Origin: Blastococcus sp. CPCC 205250
GTDB taxonomy: Bacteria; Actinomycetota; Actinomycetes; Mycobacteriales; Geodermatophilaceae
Direction: 5' to 3'
DNA: 64,000 nucleotides
Assembly (NCBI RefSeq): GCF_019799925.1
Contig: NZ_JABGCG010000010.1
Span: 62,001 to 126,000, forward strand
The notes beneath the pieces were generated by a model. That model made no database searches. It was not told where the DNA came from and was given only the letters and a program-made list of their open reading frames with translations. A program made the position numbers and the translations under genes. Position 1 is the stretch's first letter, and the number at the start of each line of letters is the position of its first letter. This document shows, piece by piece, positions 45,198 through 55,330 of the stretch.

Positions 45198-46384
45198 CCT
45201 ACCTGGACCACGCGGCGACCACGCCGGTGCTGCCCGAGGTGCTGGCGGCGATGACCGAGCAGCTGGGCCGGGTCGGCAACGCGTCCTCGCTGCACGCCAG
45301 CGGGCGCGCCGCCCGGCGGACGGCGGAGCAGGCCCGCGAGCGGCTGGCCGCGGCGCTGGGTGCCCGGCCGTCCGAGGTGCTCTTCACCGGCGGCGGGACC
45401 GAGAGCGACAACCTCGCCGTCAAGGGGCTCTTCTGGGCCCGGCGCGAGGCCGACGCCCGGCGCCGTCGGGTCGTGACCAGCCCGATCGAGCACCACGCCG
45501 TCCTCGACAGCGTCGAGTGGCTGGCCAAGCACGACGGTGCCGAGATCACCTGGCTGCGGGTGGAGCCGACCGGCCGGGTCACGCCGGAGGCCCTGCGCGA
45601 GGCGCTGGGCGACGGCTCCGACGTCGCGGTGGCCAGCGTCATGTGGGCCAACAACGAGATCGGCACCGTGAGCGACCTCGCGGCCCTGGCCGCCGTCGCG
45701 CACGAGGTCGGCGTGCCGCTGCACACCGACGCGGTGCAGGCGGTCGGGCAGGTCCCGGTCGACTTCGGTGCCAGCGGCGTCGACGCGCTCACCATGACCG
45801 GCCACAAGCTCGGCGGGCCGATGGGGGCCGGGGCGCTGCTGCTGCGCCGTGACGCCGCCTGCATGCCGCTGCTGCACGGCGGCGGCCAGGAGCGCGACGT
45901 GCGCTCGGGCACGCTCGACGTCGCGGCGATCGTCGGCCTGGCCGTCGCGGCCGAGGCCGCCGTCGCCGGCCGGGAGGACCGCGCCGAGCGGCTCATGGCG
46001 CTGCGGGACCGGCTGGTCGCCGGGGTGGTGCGGCAGGTGCCCGACGCCCAGCTCAACGGCGCCCCGCTGGACGACGAGCTCGCCGGCGGGCCCGGCCGGC
46101 TGCCCGGCAACGCGCACCTGTCGTTCCCCGGCGCCGAGGGCGACGCGCTGCTCATGCTCCTCGACGCCCGTGGCGTCGAGTGCTCCACCGGGTCGGCGTG
46201 CAGTGCCGGCGTCGCCCGGCCCAGCCACGTGCTGCTCGGCGTGGGTGCCGACGCGGACCGGGCGCGCAGCTCGCTGCGGTTCTCGCTGGGCACGACCTCC
46301 GCCGCGGCCGACGTCGACACGGTGCTCGACGTCATCGCGCCGGTCGTCGAGCGGGCCCGGCGGGCGGGGATGAGCCGGGTGTGA
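45194..46384 (+). CDS. iscS: cysteine desulfurase, IscS/NifS type
   Basis: Takes sulfur from cysteine as a persulfide for tRNA thiolation and Fe-S assembly. The 396-residue PLP enzyme has the N-terminal YLDHAATTPVLPEV, the PLP-stacking His of SPIEHHAVLDSV, the Schiff-base Lys K205 (MTGHKLGGP) and the catalytic Cys C336 (ECSTGSACSAG). GTG at 45194 is set by GAGGGGGG just upstream. It is followed after 10 bases by mnmA, its likely sulfur acceptor in the cell. The same pair is adjacent in mycobacteria. Confidence 0.93.
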   Translation: MTYLDHAATTPVLPEVLAAMTEQLGRVGNASSLHASGRAARRTAEQARERLAAALGARPSEVLFTGGGTESDNLAVKGLFWARREADARRRRVVTSPIEHHAVLDSVEWLAKHDGAEITWLRVEPTGRVTPEALREALGDGSDVAVASVMWANNEIGTVSDLAALAAVAHEVGVPLHTDAVQAVGQVPVDFGASGVDALTMTGHKLGGPMGAGALLLRRDAACMPLLHGGGQERDVRSGTLDVAAIVGLAVAAEAAVAGREDRAERLMALRDRLVAGVVRQVPDAQLNGAPLDDELAGGPGRLPGNAHLSFPGAEGDALLMLLDARGVECSTGSACSAGVARPSHVLLGVGADADRARSSLRFSLGTTSAAADVDTVLDVIAPVVERARRAGMSRV

Positions 46385-46394
46385 GGCCGGCCCG

Positions 46395-47474
46395 ATGAGG
46401 GTCCTCGCCGCCATGAGCGGCGGGGTGGACTCGGCGGTCGCCGCGGCGCTCGCGGTCGACGCGGGGCACGACGTCACCGGCGTGCACCTGGCGCTGTCCC
46501 CGGACCGGCAGACGCTGCGCAGCGGCGCCCGCGGCTGCTGCAGCGTGGAGGACGCCCACGACGCCCGCCGGGTCGCCGACGAGCTCGGCATCCCGTTCTA
46601 CGTGTGGGACCTCGCCGAGCGGTTCACCGCCGACGTCGTCGAGGACTTCGTCGCCGAGTACGCGGCCGGGCGCACCCCCAACCCCTGCCTGCGCTGCAAC
46701 GAGAAGATCAAGTTCAGCGCCGTGCTCGACCGGGCGCGGGCGCTGGGCTTCGACGCGGTCGTCACCGGCCACCACGCCCGGCTGTCCGGCGGCGAGCTGC
46801 GCCGTTCGGCCGACGCCGCCAAGGACCAGTCCTACGTGCTGGCCGTGCTCACCGCCGAGCAGCTCGCCGGCGCGGTGTTCCCGCTCGGGTCGATGACCAA
46901 GGACCGGGTGCGGGCCCTCGCTGCGGAGCGGGGCTTCGCCGTCGCCACCAAGGCCGACTCGCACGACATCTGCTTCATCCCCGACGGCGACACCCGCGGC
47001 TTCCTGGCCCGGCGGCTGGGCGAGCAGCCCGGACCGCTCGTCGACGCCGCCACCGGGGCGACCGTCGGGGAGCACTCCGGGGCCTACGGGTTCACCGTCG
47101 GCCAGCGGCGCGGGCTCGGTGTCAGCGTCGGCGACCAGCGGCCGCGCTACGTGCTGGGCATCGAGCCGGTCAGCCGCACGGTCACGATCGGCACCGCCGA
47201 CCTCGCCGGGATCACCGAGGTGCGCACCGGCCGGCCCACCTGGACGGGGCCCGCGCCGCGGCTGCCGCTGCGCGCCGAGGTGCAGCTGCGGGCGCACGGC
47301 ACCCCGGTGCCGTGCGACGTCACGGCTGCCGGCGACGGCGGCCTGGTCGTCGCGCTGGACGACGAGCAGCGCGGGGTGGCGCCGGGGCAGTCCGCCGTCC
47401 TCTACCTGCCGGACCCCGGGCGCGGCGACCTCGTGCTCGGCCAGGCGCCGGTCGTCTCGGCGGGCCGGCCGTGA
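46395..47474 (+). CDS. mnmA: tRNA-specific 2-thiouridylase
   Basis: Thiolates U34 of tRNAs for Lys, Glu and Gln. The 359-residue protein has the PP-loop SGGVDS (8-13). The catalytic cysteine pair is C98 (TPNPCLRCNEKIKF) and C193 (SHDICFIPDGD), and GLGVSVGDQRPRYV precedes the C-terminal barrel. The ATG at 46395 lies 10 bases after iscS. Its stop overlaps the next start (GTGA), continuing the operon. Confidence 0.94.
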   Translation: MRVLAAMSGGVDSAVAAALAVDAGHDVTGVHLALSPDRQTLRSGARGCCSVEDAHDARRVADELGIPFYVWDLAERFTADVVEDFVAEYAAGRTPNPCLRCNEKIKFSAVLDRARALGFDAVVTGHHARLSGGELRRSADAAKDQSYVLAVLTAEQLAGAVFPLGSMTKDRVRALAAERGFAVATKADSHDICFIPDGDTRGFLARRLGEQPGPLVDAATGATVGEHSGAYGFTVGQRRGLGVSVGDQRPRYVLGIEPVSRTVTIGTADLAGITEVRTGRPTWTGPAPRLPLRAEVQLRAHGTPVPCDVTAAGDGGLVVALDDEQRGVAPGQSAVLYLPDPGRGDLVLGQAPVVSAGRP

Positions 47475-48541
47475 CCGGCGCGGCGCGGGACAGGGCGCAG
47501 GACCCGGCGCAGGACAGGGCGCAGGACCCGGCGCAGGACAGGGCACAGGACCCGGCGCAGGAGGCCGCGGCGTGGGGCGGGGCGACCGGCGTGGGCTCGC
47601 TGCCGGGCACCGACCCGGTCGAGGCGCTGCGCGTCGTCCTCGGCGAGCTGCCCGAGCTGCCGTACCTGCCCGAGCTGCCCGGCCGCGGCGCCGGCGCGGA
47701 CATGCTCGGCCGCAGCGCCGCCCTGCTCGTCGACCTCGCCGTCGACCTGACCCCGGCGGGCTGGCGGCTGGTCCCGCGCAGCGGGGTCGACCAGCGCCGC
47801 GCCCGCGAGTTCCTGGCCCGGGACCTCGACGCCCTGCACGAGGTGGCCGGCGGGTACAGCGGCACCTTCAAGGTGCAGGCGACCGGACCCTGGACGCTGG
47901 CCGCGGGGCTCGAGCGGACCCGCGGGGACCGCGCGGTGGTCGACCCCGGTGCCCGCCGCGACCTGGCGCAGTCGCTGACCGAGGGGGTCGTGGCGCACGC
48001 CGCGGAGGTCGCGGCGCGGCTGCCGGGGGCGCGCGTCGTGGTCCAGCTCGACGAGCCCGGCGTGCCCGCCGTCCTCCAGGGGGCGCTGCCCACCATCACC
48101 GGCTTCGGCAAGCTGGCGCCGGTCGAGGCCAGCGTCGTGGAGCAGGAGCTGGCCGCCGTCGTCGGCGCGCTGCCCGGCCCCGTCGTCGTGCACTGCTGCG
48201 CGGACCGCGCGCCGCTGGAGCTGTTCCGCGCCGCGGGGGCGGCCGCGGTGTCGTTCGACTCCGGCCTGGTGCAGGACCTGGACGCGATCGGCACCGCCGT
48301 CGACGCGGGCCTGCACCTGGTGCTGGGGGTCGTCCCCGGCAGCGATGCGACCCTCCCGGCACCGAAGGCGACCGCCTTCCGGCTGCGGGCGTGGTGGAAC
48401 GAGCTGGGCTTCGCCGCGGACGAGCTCGCCGCGGCGGTCACGCTCTCGCCGTCCTGCGGGCTGGCCGGCGCCACGCCCGGTTACGCGCGGTCGGCGATGA
48501 CCCACGTGCGCGAGGCGGCGCGCTACCTGCTGCCGGAGTGA
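47471..48541 (+). CDS. MetE-like (cobalamin-independent methionine synthase C-terminal domain) protein
   Basis: A 356-residue protein resembling the C-terminal barrel of cobalamin-independent methionine synthase, or the UROD-like fold. Possible zinc ligands are in VVHCCADRAP (H241, C242/C243) and LSPSCGLAG (C329). GVGSLPGTDPVEALRVVLGELPELPYLPELPGRG at the start is the family's usual opening. It corresponds to the gene beside ligA in mycobacteria (Rv3015c, as I recall), whose function is unknown; it lacks the N-terminal half needed for a full MetE. Residues 7-30 are three copies of DRAQDPAQ, absent from the conserved fold. GTG at 47471 overlaps the mnmA stop. Confidence 0.82.
   Translation: MTGAARDRAQDPAQDRAQDPAQDRAQDPAQEAAAWGGATGVGSLPGTDPVEALRVVLGELPELPYLPELPGRGAGADMLGRSAALLVDLAVDLTPAGWRLVPRSGVDQRRAREFLARDLDALHEVAGGYSGTFKVQATGPWTLAAGLERTRGDRAVVDPGARRDLAQSLTEGVVAHAAEVAARLPGARVVVQLDEPGVPAVLQGALPTITGFGKLAPVEASVVEQELAAVVGALPGPVVVHCCADRAPLELFRAAGAAAVSFDSGLVQDLDAIGTAVDAGLHLVLGVVPGSDATLPAPKATAFRLRAWWNELGFAADELAAAVTLSPSCGLAGATPGYARSAMTHVREAARYLLPE
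47489..47560 (+). repeat. three 24-bp tandem repeats in the MetE-like gene
   Basis: Units at 47489-47512, 47513-47536 and 47537-47560 differ by a single base in the third. Each codes for DRAQDPAQ, and each is itself two 12-base half-units. The length keeps the frame. This is a young minisatellite at the N-terminus of a conserved protein. Confidence 0.9.
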
Positions 48542-48598
48542 CGGCCCGGGGGACCACGACCGGGTGATCACGGCGCGTGGACCGTCGGACCCGGCGGT

Positions 48599-48613
48599 TA
48601 CCGTTCGACCGTG
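48599..48613 (+). promoter_or_regulatory. leaderless promoter of ligA
   Basis: TACCGT (48599-48604) stands 6 bases before the ligA GTG at 48611. There is no Shine-Dalgarno site. This matches the TANNNT pattern of leaderless transcripts. Confidence 0.5.
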
Positions 48614-50860
48614 AGCACGGACGCCGACACCGACGCCCCGCAGGTCGCCGCACCGGTCGACCGGGAGGACCTCACCGAGGTCCCCGACGAGGCGCGCACG
48701 CGTCACCGCGACCTCGCCGAGGAGCTCGACCGGTACGCCTTCGCGTACTACGTGCAGGACGCGCCGCTGGTCAGCGACGGCCAGTACGACGAGCTGATGG
48801 GCGAGCTCAAGGCGCTGGAGGCGCAGCACCCGGCGCTGCTGACGCCGGACTCGCCCAGCCAGAAGGTCAACGGCGGGTTCACCGCGACCTTCGCCCCGGT
48901 CGAGCACCTGGAGCGGATGCAGAGCCTGGACAACGCGTTCAGCAGCGACGAGCTCTCCGCCTGGGCCGCCCGCGTCGAGCGCGACGCGGGCACCGGGTCG
49001 GCGTACCTGTGCGAGCTCAAGGTCGACGGCCTGGCGGTGGCGCTGCTCTACGAGCACGGCCGGCTCGTCCGCGCGGCCACCCGGGGCGACGGCACCACGG
49101 GGGAGGACGTCACCGCCAACGTGCGCACGATGGAGAACGTCCCGCAGCAGCTCACCGGTGAGGACCTGCCGGAGCTGCTGGAGGTCCGCGGCGAGATCTA
49201 CTTCCCCGTCGCGGGCTTCGCGGAGGTCAACGCCGGCCTGGTCGAGGCGGGCAAGGCGCCGTTCGCCAACCCGCGCAACGCCGCGGCCGGCTCGCTGCGG
49301 CAGAAGGACGCGCGGGTGACGGCGTCGCGGCCGCTGCGGCTGGTCGTGCACGGGCTCGGGGCGGCGCGCGGGTTCCCCGTCGAGCGGCAGTCGGCCGCCT
49401 ACGACCGGCTGCGCGAGCTGGGCCTGCCGGTCAGCGACCGCTACGAGGTGGTCGAGGACCTCGAGGGCGTGTGGGCCTACATCGAGCGGTACCGGGAGCA
49501 GCGGCACTCCGTCGAGCACGAGATCGACGGCGTGGTGGTCAAGGTCGACCAGGTCGCGCTGCAGCGCCGGCTCGGGTCCACCTCGCGCGCGCCCCGGTGG
49601 GCGATCGCCTTCAAGTACCCGCCGGAGGAGGCGACCACCAAGCTGCTCGACATCCGGGTCAACGTCGGCCGCACCGGCCGGGTCACGCCGTTCGCCTACA
49701 TGGAGCCGGTGAAGGTGGCCGGGTCGACCGTCCAGCTGGCCACGCTGCACAACGCCTCCGAGGTCGTGCGCAAGGGCGTGCTGATCGGCGACACCGTCGT
49801 CATCCGCAAGGCCGGCGACGTGATCCCCGAGGTCCTCGGCCCGGTGGTCGCGGCGCGCACCGGCGACGAGCGGCCGTTCGAGATGCCGACCACCTGCCCG
49901 GAGTGCGGCACCGAGCTGCGGCCGGAGAAGGAGGGCGACGCCGACATCCGCTGTCCCAACGCCCGGTCCTGCCCGGCGCAACTGCGGGAGCGGGTCTTCC
50001 ACGTGGCCGGCCGCGGGGCCTTCGACATCGAGGTGCTCGGCTACGAGGCGGCCATCGCGCTGCTGGAGAGCTCGCTGCTGCAGGACGAGGGCGACGTGTT
50101 CTCCCTCGACGAGGAGAAGCTGCAGCGGTCGGCGTTCTTCACCAGGAAGGACGGCACCCTGTCGGCCAACGGCCGCAAGCTGCTGAGCAACCTGCAGACC
50201 CGCAGGGACGTCCCGCTGTGGCGGGTGCTGGTCGCGCTGTCCATCCGGCACGTCGGGCCGACCGCCGCGCAGGCGCTGGCCCGCGACTTCCGCTCGCTGG
50301 ACCGGATCATGGCCGCGAGCGAGGAGGAGCTGGCCGCCGCCGACGGCGTGGGCCCCACCATCGCCCGCTCGGTCCAGGACTGGTTCGCCGTCGACTGGCA
50401 CCGCGACCTCGTCGAGCGGTGGCGGGCGGCCGGGGTGCGCATGGCCGACGAGGGCGAGGCCGCCGGGCCCGGCCCCCTGACCGGCGTCACCGTGGTGGTC
50501 ACCGGGTCGCTGCGCGACCTCAGCCGCGACCAGGCGATCGCCGCCATCCAGGAGCGCGGCGGCAAGGTCACCGGCTCGGTCAGCAAGAAGACCGGCTTCG
50601 TGGTGGTCGGTGCGGACCCGGGCAGCAAGTACGACAAGGCGGTGCAGGTCAAGGCGCCGATCCTGGACGACGACGGCTTCCGGGTGCTGCTCGAGGAGGG
50701 GCCGGACGCCGCCCGCGCGGTGGCGACGATCGGCGACGGCAGCGAGCCCGCCCCCGACGTCCCCGTGCCGGCCGCTGAGCCCGCCGCTGACGAGCCGACC
50801 GCCGACGCGCCCGCCGGCGCGCCGGACGGGGAGCCCGCCGGGGGGACGGCCGGCGACTGA
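48611..50860 (+). CDS. ligA: NAD-dependent DNA ligase
   Basis: Seals nicks during replication and repair using NAD. The 749-residue protein has the Ia domain, the adenylation Lys K137 (CELKVDGLAV), the OB fold (EHEIDGVVVKVD), a four-Cys zinc finger (CPECGTEL...CPNARSCPAQL), HhH repeats and a BRCT domain (about 620-690; TGVTVVVTGSLRDLSRDQA). A 45-residue Ala/Pro/Asp-rich tail follows the BRCT and is not part of the usual enzyme. GTG at 48611 appears leaderless. It ends 13 bases from the convergent ACT gene, the same arrangement as in mycobacteria. Confidence 0.96.
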   Translation: MSTDADTDAPQVAAPVDREDLTEVPDEARTRHRDLAEELDRYAFAYYVQDAPLVSDGQYDELMGELKALEAQHPALLTPDSPSQKVNGGFTATFAPVEHLERMQSLDNAFSSDELSAWAARVERDAGTGSAYLCELKVDGLAVALLYEHGRLVRAATRGDGTTGEDVTANVRTMENVPQQLTGEDLPELLEVRGEIYFPVAGFAEVNAGLVEAGKAPFANPRNAAAGSLRQKDARVTASRPLRLVVHGLGAARGFPVERQSAAYDRLRELGLPVSDRYEVVEDLEGVWAYIERYREQRHSVEHEIDGVVVKVDQVALQRRLGSTSRAPRWAIAFKYPPEEATTKLLDIRVNVGRTGRVTPFAYMEPVKVAGSTVQLATLHNASEVVRKGVLIGDTVVIRKAGDVIPEVLGPVVAARTGDERPFEMPTTCPECGTELRPEKEGDADIRCPNARSCPAQLRERVFHVAGRGAFDIEVLGYEAAIALLESSLLQDEGDVFSLDEEKLQRSAFFTRKDGTLSANGRKLLSNLQTRRDVPLWRVLVALSIRHVGPTAAQALARDFRSLDRIMAASEEELAAADGVGPTIARSVQDWFAVDWHRDLVERWRAAGVRMADEGEAAGPGPLTGVTVVVTGSLRDLSRDQAIAAIQERGGKVTGSVSKKTGFVVVGADPGSKYDKAVQVKAPILDDDGFRVLLEEGPDAARAVATIGDGSEPAPDVPVPAAEPAADEPTADAPAGAPDGEPAGGTAGD

Positions 50861-50873
50861 CCGCCCCGGGCCG

Positions 50874-51554
50874 CTAGACCGGGGGCAGGTGGGCGACGCT
50901 CGCGGCGATCCCGGTCAGGTGGACCAGCCGCAGCAGCTCCGACCGGCGGAACGCCGGCCCGCCCGAGCGGCCGATCACGACCGCCGTGCGCGGCGAGCCG
51001 AACGGGGTGGCCATCATCTCGATGGCCATCTCCCGCCACCGTTCGGGCAGCCAGCCGTCCTCGCTGGGCAGCAGCCGGGGCCCGTCGAGGGGCAGCCAGG
51101 GCAGCACCAGCCCGTCGAAGGTCGGCGCGGCGTCGGAGGCCGACAGCACCTCGCACCCGCCGTCGCGGGCCGACAGCACCGCCGCCCAGCCGCTGGTGAA
51201 GACCCGCGGCAGCTCCGCGGCCAGCAGCTTGACCGCCAGCGCCGGCTCGGGGGAGCGGTCGGCCGACCGGGCCAGCGCCTCGAGCAGCTCCAGCTCGCGG
51301 TGGGTGTCCAGCGGGCCGGAGAAGGGCCGCAGCGACTCGACCTGCACCCCCGGCACGGCCTGCGCCGCCGTGATCAGGCCGTCGGGCAGCCGGTCCGGGG
51401 GCAGGTCGATGACGATGTCGTCGACGGCCACGCCGCCGCCGCGCTCCAGGACGTCGACCGACACGATGTCGACCCCGGCGGCGCCGAGCGCGGTCGCGAC
51501 GGCGCCGAGGATGCCGGGCCGGTCGGGGACGACCAGCCGCAGGAGATAGGACAC
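50874..51554 (-). CDS. ACT-domain protein
   Basis: A 226-residue protein with an N-terminal ACT domain (about 2-72; LLRLVVPDRPGILGAVATALGAAGVDIVSVDV), which usually binds amino acids. The C-terminal half resembles a small GAF-like fold without clear ligand residues (GWAAVLSARDGGCEVLSAS, TAVVIGRSGGPAFRRSELLRLVHLTG). The GTG at 51554 has GGAGG 5 bases upstream. Position between ligA and gatC, antisense to both, is conserved with the mycobacterial ACT gene Rv3013. The function is unknown; an amino-acid sensor is an inference. Confidence 0.8.
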   Translation of the reverse strand: MSYLLRLVVPDRPGILGAVATALGAAGVDIVSVDVLERGGGVAVDDIVIDLPPDRLPDGLITAAQAVPGVQVESLRPFSGPLDTHRELELLEALARSADRSPEPALAVKLLAAELPRVFTSGWAAVLSARDGGCEVLSASDAAPTFDGLVLPWLPLDGPRLLPSEDGWLPERWREMAIEMMATPFGSPRTAVVIGRSGGPAFRRSELLRLVHLTGIAASVAHLPPV

Positions 51555-51739
51555 GGTGCCTCCGGGGCGTCCTTCGGGTGCGGGTCGATCGCCGTCGATC
51601 GGGTGAGGGGCCAGCTTCCCCCATCGCGCGGGCCCGGTCGAGCAGCCCGGGGAGAGGGGTCGACCACGGCGGTCGCCCATCCCGCCCCACGTACAGTGGC
51701 GGGGTTGGTCGCGTCCCAGGAGTGGAGTCCCACCGCAGC
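51555..51739. promoter_or_regulatory. divergent region between ACT gene and gatC
   Basis: A 185-base gap. TACAGT (51692-51697) is a -10 candidate for the gatCA-orf-gatB operon, giving a leader of about 35 bases. GGAG-rich bases (about 51718-51727) sit 12-18 bases before the gatC ATG. No riboswitch or T-box fold is evident. Confidence 0.35.
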
Positions 51740-52054
51740 ATGAGCACGCCGTCAGCGAACGAAGCCCTCGGGCGGGACGAGATCGCGCACCTCGCGCGGC
51801 TGTCCCGCCTCGCCCTGACCGAGGAGGAGCTCGACCGCTTCGCCGGGCAGCTCGGCGCGGTGCTGGACGCGGTCGCGCAGGTCGGGAAGGCCGACGTCGG
51901 GGACGTCGCGCCCACGACGCACGCGGTGCCGCTGACCAACGTGCTGCGCGCGGACGTCGCCACCCCGAGCCTGCCGCGCGACGTCGTCCTCGCCGCCGCG
52001 CCCGCCGCCGAGGACGACCGCTTCCGCGTCCCGCGCATCCTGGGGGAGGAGTGA
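51740..52054 (+). CDS. gatC: aspartyl/glutamyl-tRNA amidotransferase subunit C
   Basis: Small subunit of the transamidase that converts Glu-tRNA(Gln)/Asp-tRNA(Asn) to the amide forms. The 104-residue protein has the family motif IAHLARLSRLALTEEELDRFAGQLG and the belt segment PTTHAVPLTNVLRADVATPSL, ending with FRVPRIL. ATG at 51740 gives the standard length; the frame stays open upstream but crosses the promoter. gatA begins 2 bases after the stop. Confidence 0.94.
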   Translation: MSTPSANEALGRDEIAHLARLSRLALTEEELDRFAGQLGAVLDAVAQVGKADVGDVAPTTHAVPLTNVLRADVATPSLPRDVVLAAAPAAEDDRFRVPRILGEE

Positions 52055-52056
52055 CC

Positions 52057-53591
<1,535 letters not shown>

Positions 53592-53595
<4 letters not shown>

Positions 53596-53771
53596 ACGGG
53601 CCGCTCAAGGCCGCCTGGGTGCTCACCGCCTTCGTCGTCGTGGTGGGTGCGGTGCTCTGGATCGTCAGCGGCAAGGCCGTCTTCGCCGTCTTCATCGTCC
53701 TCGGACTGCTCACCGGCGCCGGTGCCTGGATCACCGGCCGGTCCCTCCCGAAGGAGGACACGACCCCGTGA
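53592..53771 (+). CDS. small two-helix membrane protein between gatA and gatB
   Basis: A 59-residue protein with two hydrophobic helices (AAWVLTAFVVVVGAVLWIV and AVFAVFIVLGLLTGAGAWI) and a short charged tail (RSLPKEDTTP). GTG at 53592 overlaps the gatA stop and its own stop overlaps the gatB GTG, both as GTGA, so it is embedded in a coupled chain and is almost certainly translated. I do not recognise a family. In mycobacteria this place between gatA and gatB is taken by pfkA. A membrane tether or stabiliser for the amidotransferase is conceivable but untested. Confidence 0.72.
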
Positions 53772-55279
53772 CCACCACCACCCCGGACCGCCTGGTCGAC
53801 CTCGACGAGGTGCTGACCCGCTACGAGCCGGTCATCGGCCTGGAGACCCACGTCGAGCTGGGCACCGTCTCGAAGATGTTCTGCGGCTGCTCCACCACCT
53901 TCGGCGCCGAGCCCAACACCCAGACCTGCCCGGTCTGCCTGGGGTTGCCGGGCTCGCTGCCGGTGGCCAACGCCGCCGCGGTCGAGCACACGATCCGCAT
54001 CGGCCTGGCGCTGGGCTGCCGCATCGCGTCGTGGTCGCGGTTCGCGCGGAAGAACTACTTCTACCCGGACATCCCCAAGGGCTTCCAGACCAGCCAGTAC
54101 GACGAGCCGCTGTGCACCGCCGGCCACCTCGACGTCGAGGTCGACGGCGAGACCTACCGCGTGGAGATCGAGCGGGTGCACCTGGAGGAGGACACCGGCA
54201 AGAACCTGCACGTCGGTGGCGCCACCGGCCGCATCCACGGTGCCGACCACTCGCTGGTGGACTTCAACCGGGCCGGCATCCCGCTGGTCGAGATCGTCAC
54301 CCGGCCCATCCCCGGGACCGGCGCCAAGGCCCCCGAGGTCGCCCGCGCCTACGTCACCGAGCTGCGCGAGATCGTGCAGGCCCTCGGCGCCTCCGACGTG
54401 CGGATGGAGCAGGGCAGCCTGCGCTGCGACGTGAACACCTCCCTGGCGCCGACCGGCAGCCTGGAGTGGGGGACCCGCACCGAGACCAAGAACGTGAACT
54501 CGCTGCGCTCGGTGGAGCGCGCGGTCCGCTACGAGATGCGCCGCCAGGCCGCCGTCCTCGACGCCGGCGGCCGGGTGCTGCAGGAGACCCGGCACTTCCA
54601 CGAGGACACCGGAAGCACGTCGCCCGGGCGGAGCAAGGAGGAGGCCACCGACTACCGGTACTTCCCCGAGCCCGACCTGGTCCCGCTGGCCCCCGACGCG
54701 GAGGAGGTCGAGAAGCTGGCCGCCGGCCTGCCCGAGCTGCCGGCCGCCCGCCGCGTACGGCTGCAGGAGGAGTGGGGGCTGTCGGCGACCGAGATGGCGT
54801 GGCTGGTCAACGCCGACGCCCTCGGGCTGGTCACCGACACCGTGGCCGCCGGCGCCTCGCCCGCCGAGGCCCGCAAGTGGTGGCTCGGGGAGCTCGCCCG
54901 CCGCGCCAACGACGCCGGCGTGGAGCTCGGCGACCTCGCGGTCACCCCGCGACAGGTCGCGGAGCTGACCGCGCTGGTCGCCGACGGCACGATCAACGAC
55001 CAGCTCGCCCGGCAGACCCTCGACGGCGTGCTCGCCGGCGAGGGCGACCCGCGGCAGGTCGTCGAGGCGCGCGGACTGGCCGTCATGGGCGAGTCCGACG
55101 AACTGGTCGCGGCCGTGGAGGCGGCGATCGCCGGGGCCCCCGACGTCGTGGAGAAGGTCCGCGGCGGCAAGGTGGCCGCCCTCGGTGCGCTGGTCGGCGC
55201 GGTCATGAAGACCACCCGCGGCAAGGCCGACGCGGCCACCGTGCGCCGCATGCTCGAGGAGCGCGTCGTCGGCAGCTGA
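53768..55279 (+). CDS. gatB: aspartyl/glutamyl-tRNA amidotransferase subunit B
   Basis: Kinase-like subunit that activates and amidates the mischarged tRNA. The 503-residue protein has the cradle-domain start YEPVIGLETHVEL, two Cys-rich zinc-binding pairs (FCGCSTTF, CPVCLGLPG), SRFARKNYFYPDIPKGFQTSQYD, and the C-terminal YqeY-like helical tail (VRGGKVAALGALVGAVMKTTRGKADAATV). GTG at 53768 overlaps the small upstream gene. It is the last gene of the operon and is followed by a hairpin at 55287. Confidence 0.96.
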   Translation: MTTTTPDRLVDLDEVLTRYEPVIGLETHVELGTVSKMFCGCSTTFGAEPNTQTCPVCLGLPGSLPVANAAAVEHTIRIGLALGCRIASWSRFARKNYFYPDIPKGFQTSQYDEPLCTAGHLDVEVDGETYRVEIERVHLEEDTGKNLHVGGATGRIHGADHSLVDFNRAGIPLVEIVTRPIPGTGAKAPEVARAYVTELREIVQALGASDVRMEQGSLRCDVNTSLAPTGSLEWGTRTETKNVNSLRSVERAVRYEMRRQAAVLDAGGRVLQETRHFHEDTGSTSPGRSKEEATDYRYFPEPDLVPLAPDAEEVEKLAAGLPELPAARRVRLQEEWGLSATEMAWLVNADALGLVTDTVAAGASPAEARKWWLGELARRANDAGVELGDLAVTPRQVAELTALVADGTINDQLARQTLDGVLAGEGDPRQVVEARGLAVMGESDELVAAVEAAIAGAPDVVEKVRGGKVAALGALVGAVMKTTRGKADAATVRRMLEERVVGS

Positions 55280-55286
55280 TCCGTGT

Positions 55287-55322
55287 ACGTCCGCGGGGGT
55301 GCCGGGGCACCTCCGCGGACGT
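55287..55322. terminator. hairpin between gatB and the converging dehydrogenase gene
   Basis: ACGTCCGCGGGGGTGCC (55287-55303) pairs with GGCACCTCCGCGGACGT (55306-55322) over 17 positions, with one G-T wobble and a 2-base loop. It sits in a 51-base gap between two stops, so it can act in both directions. It lacks a T tract. Confidence 0.65.
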
Positions 55323-55330
55323 GCCCGGGT

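Noticed and set aside
47278..47305. A sequence in mnmA resembling one arm of the 30050 palindrome (GCCGAGGTGCAGCTG)
   Set aside because: It is coding sequence without the second arm; the match reflects common GC-rich codons.
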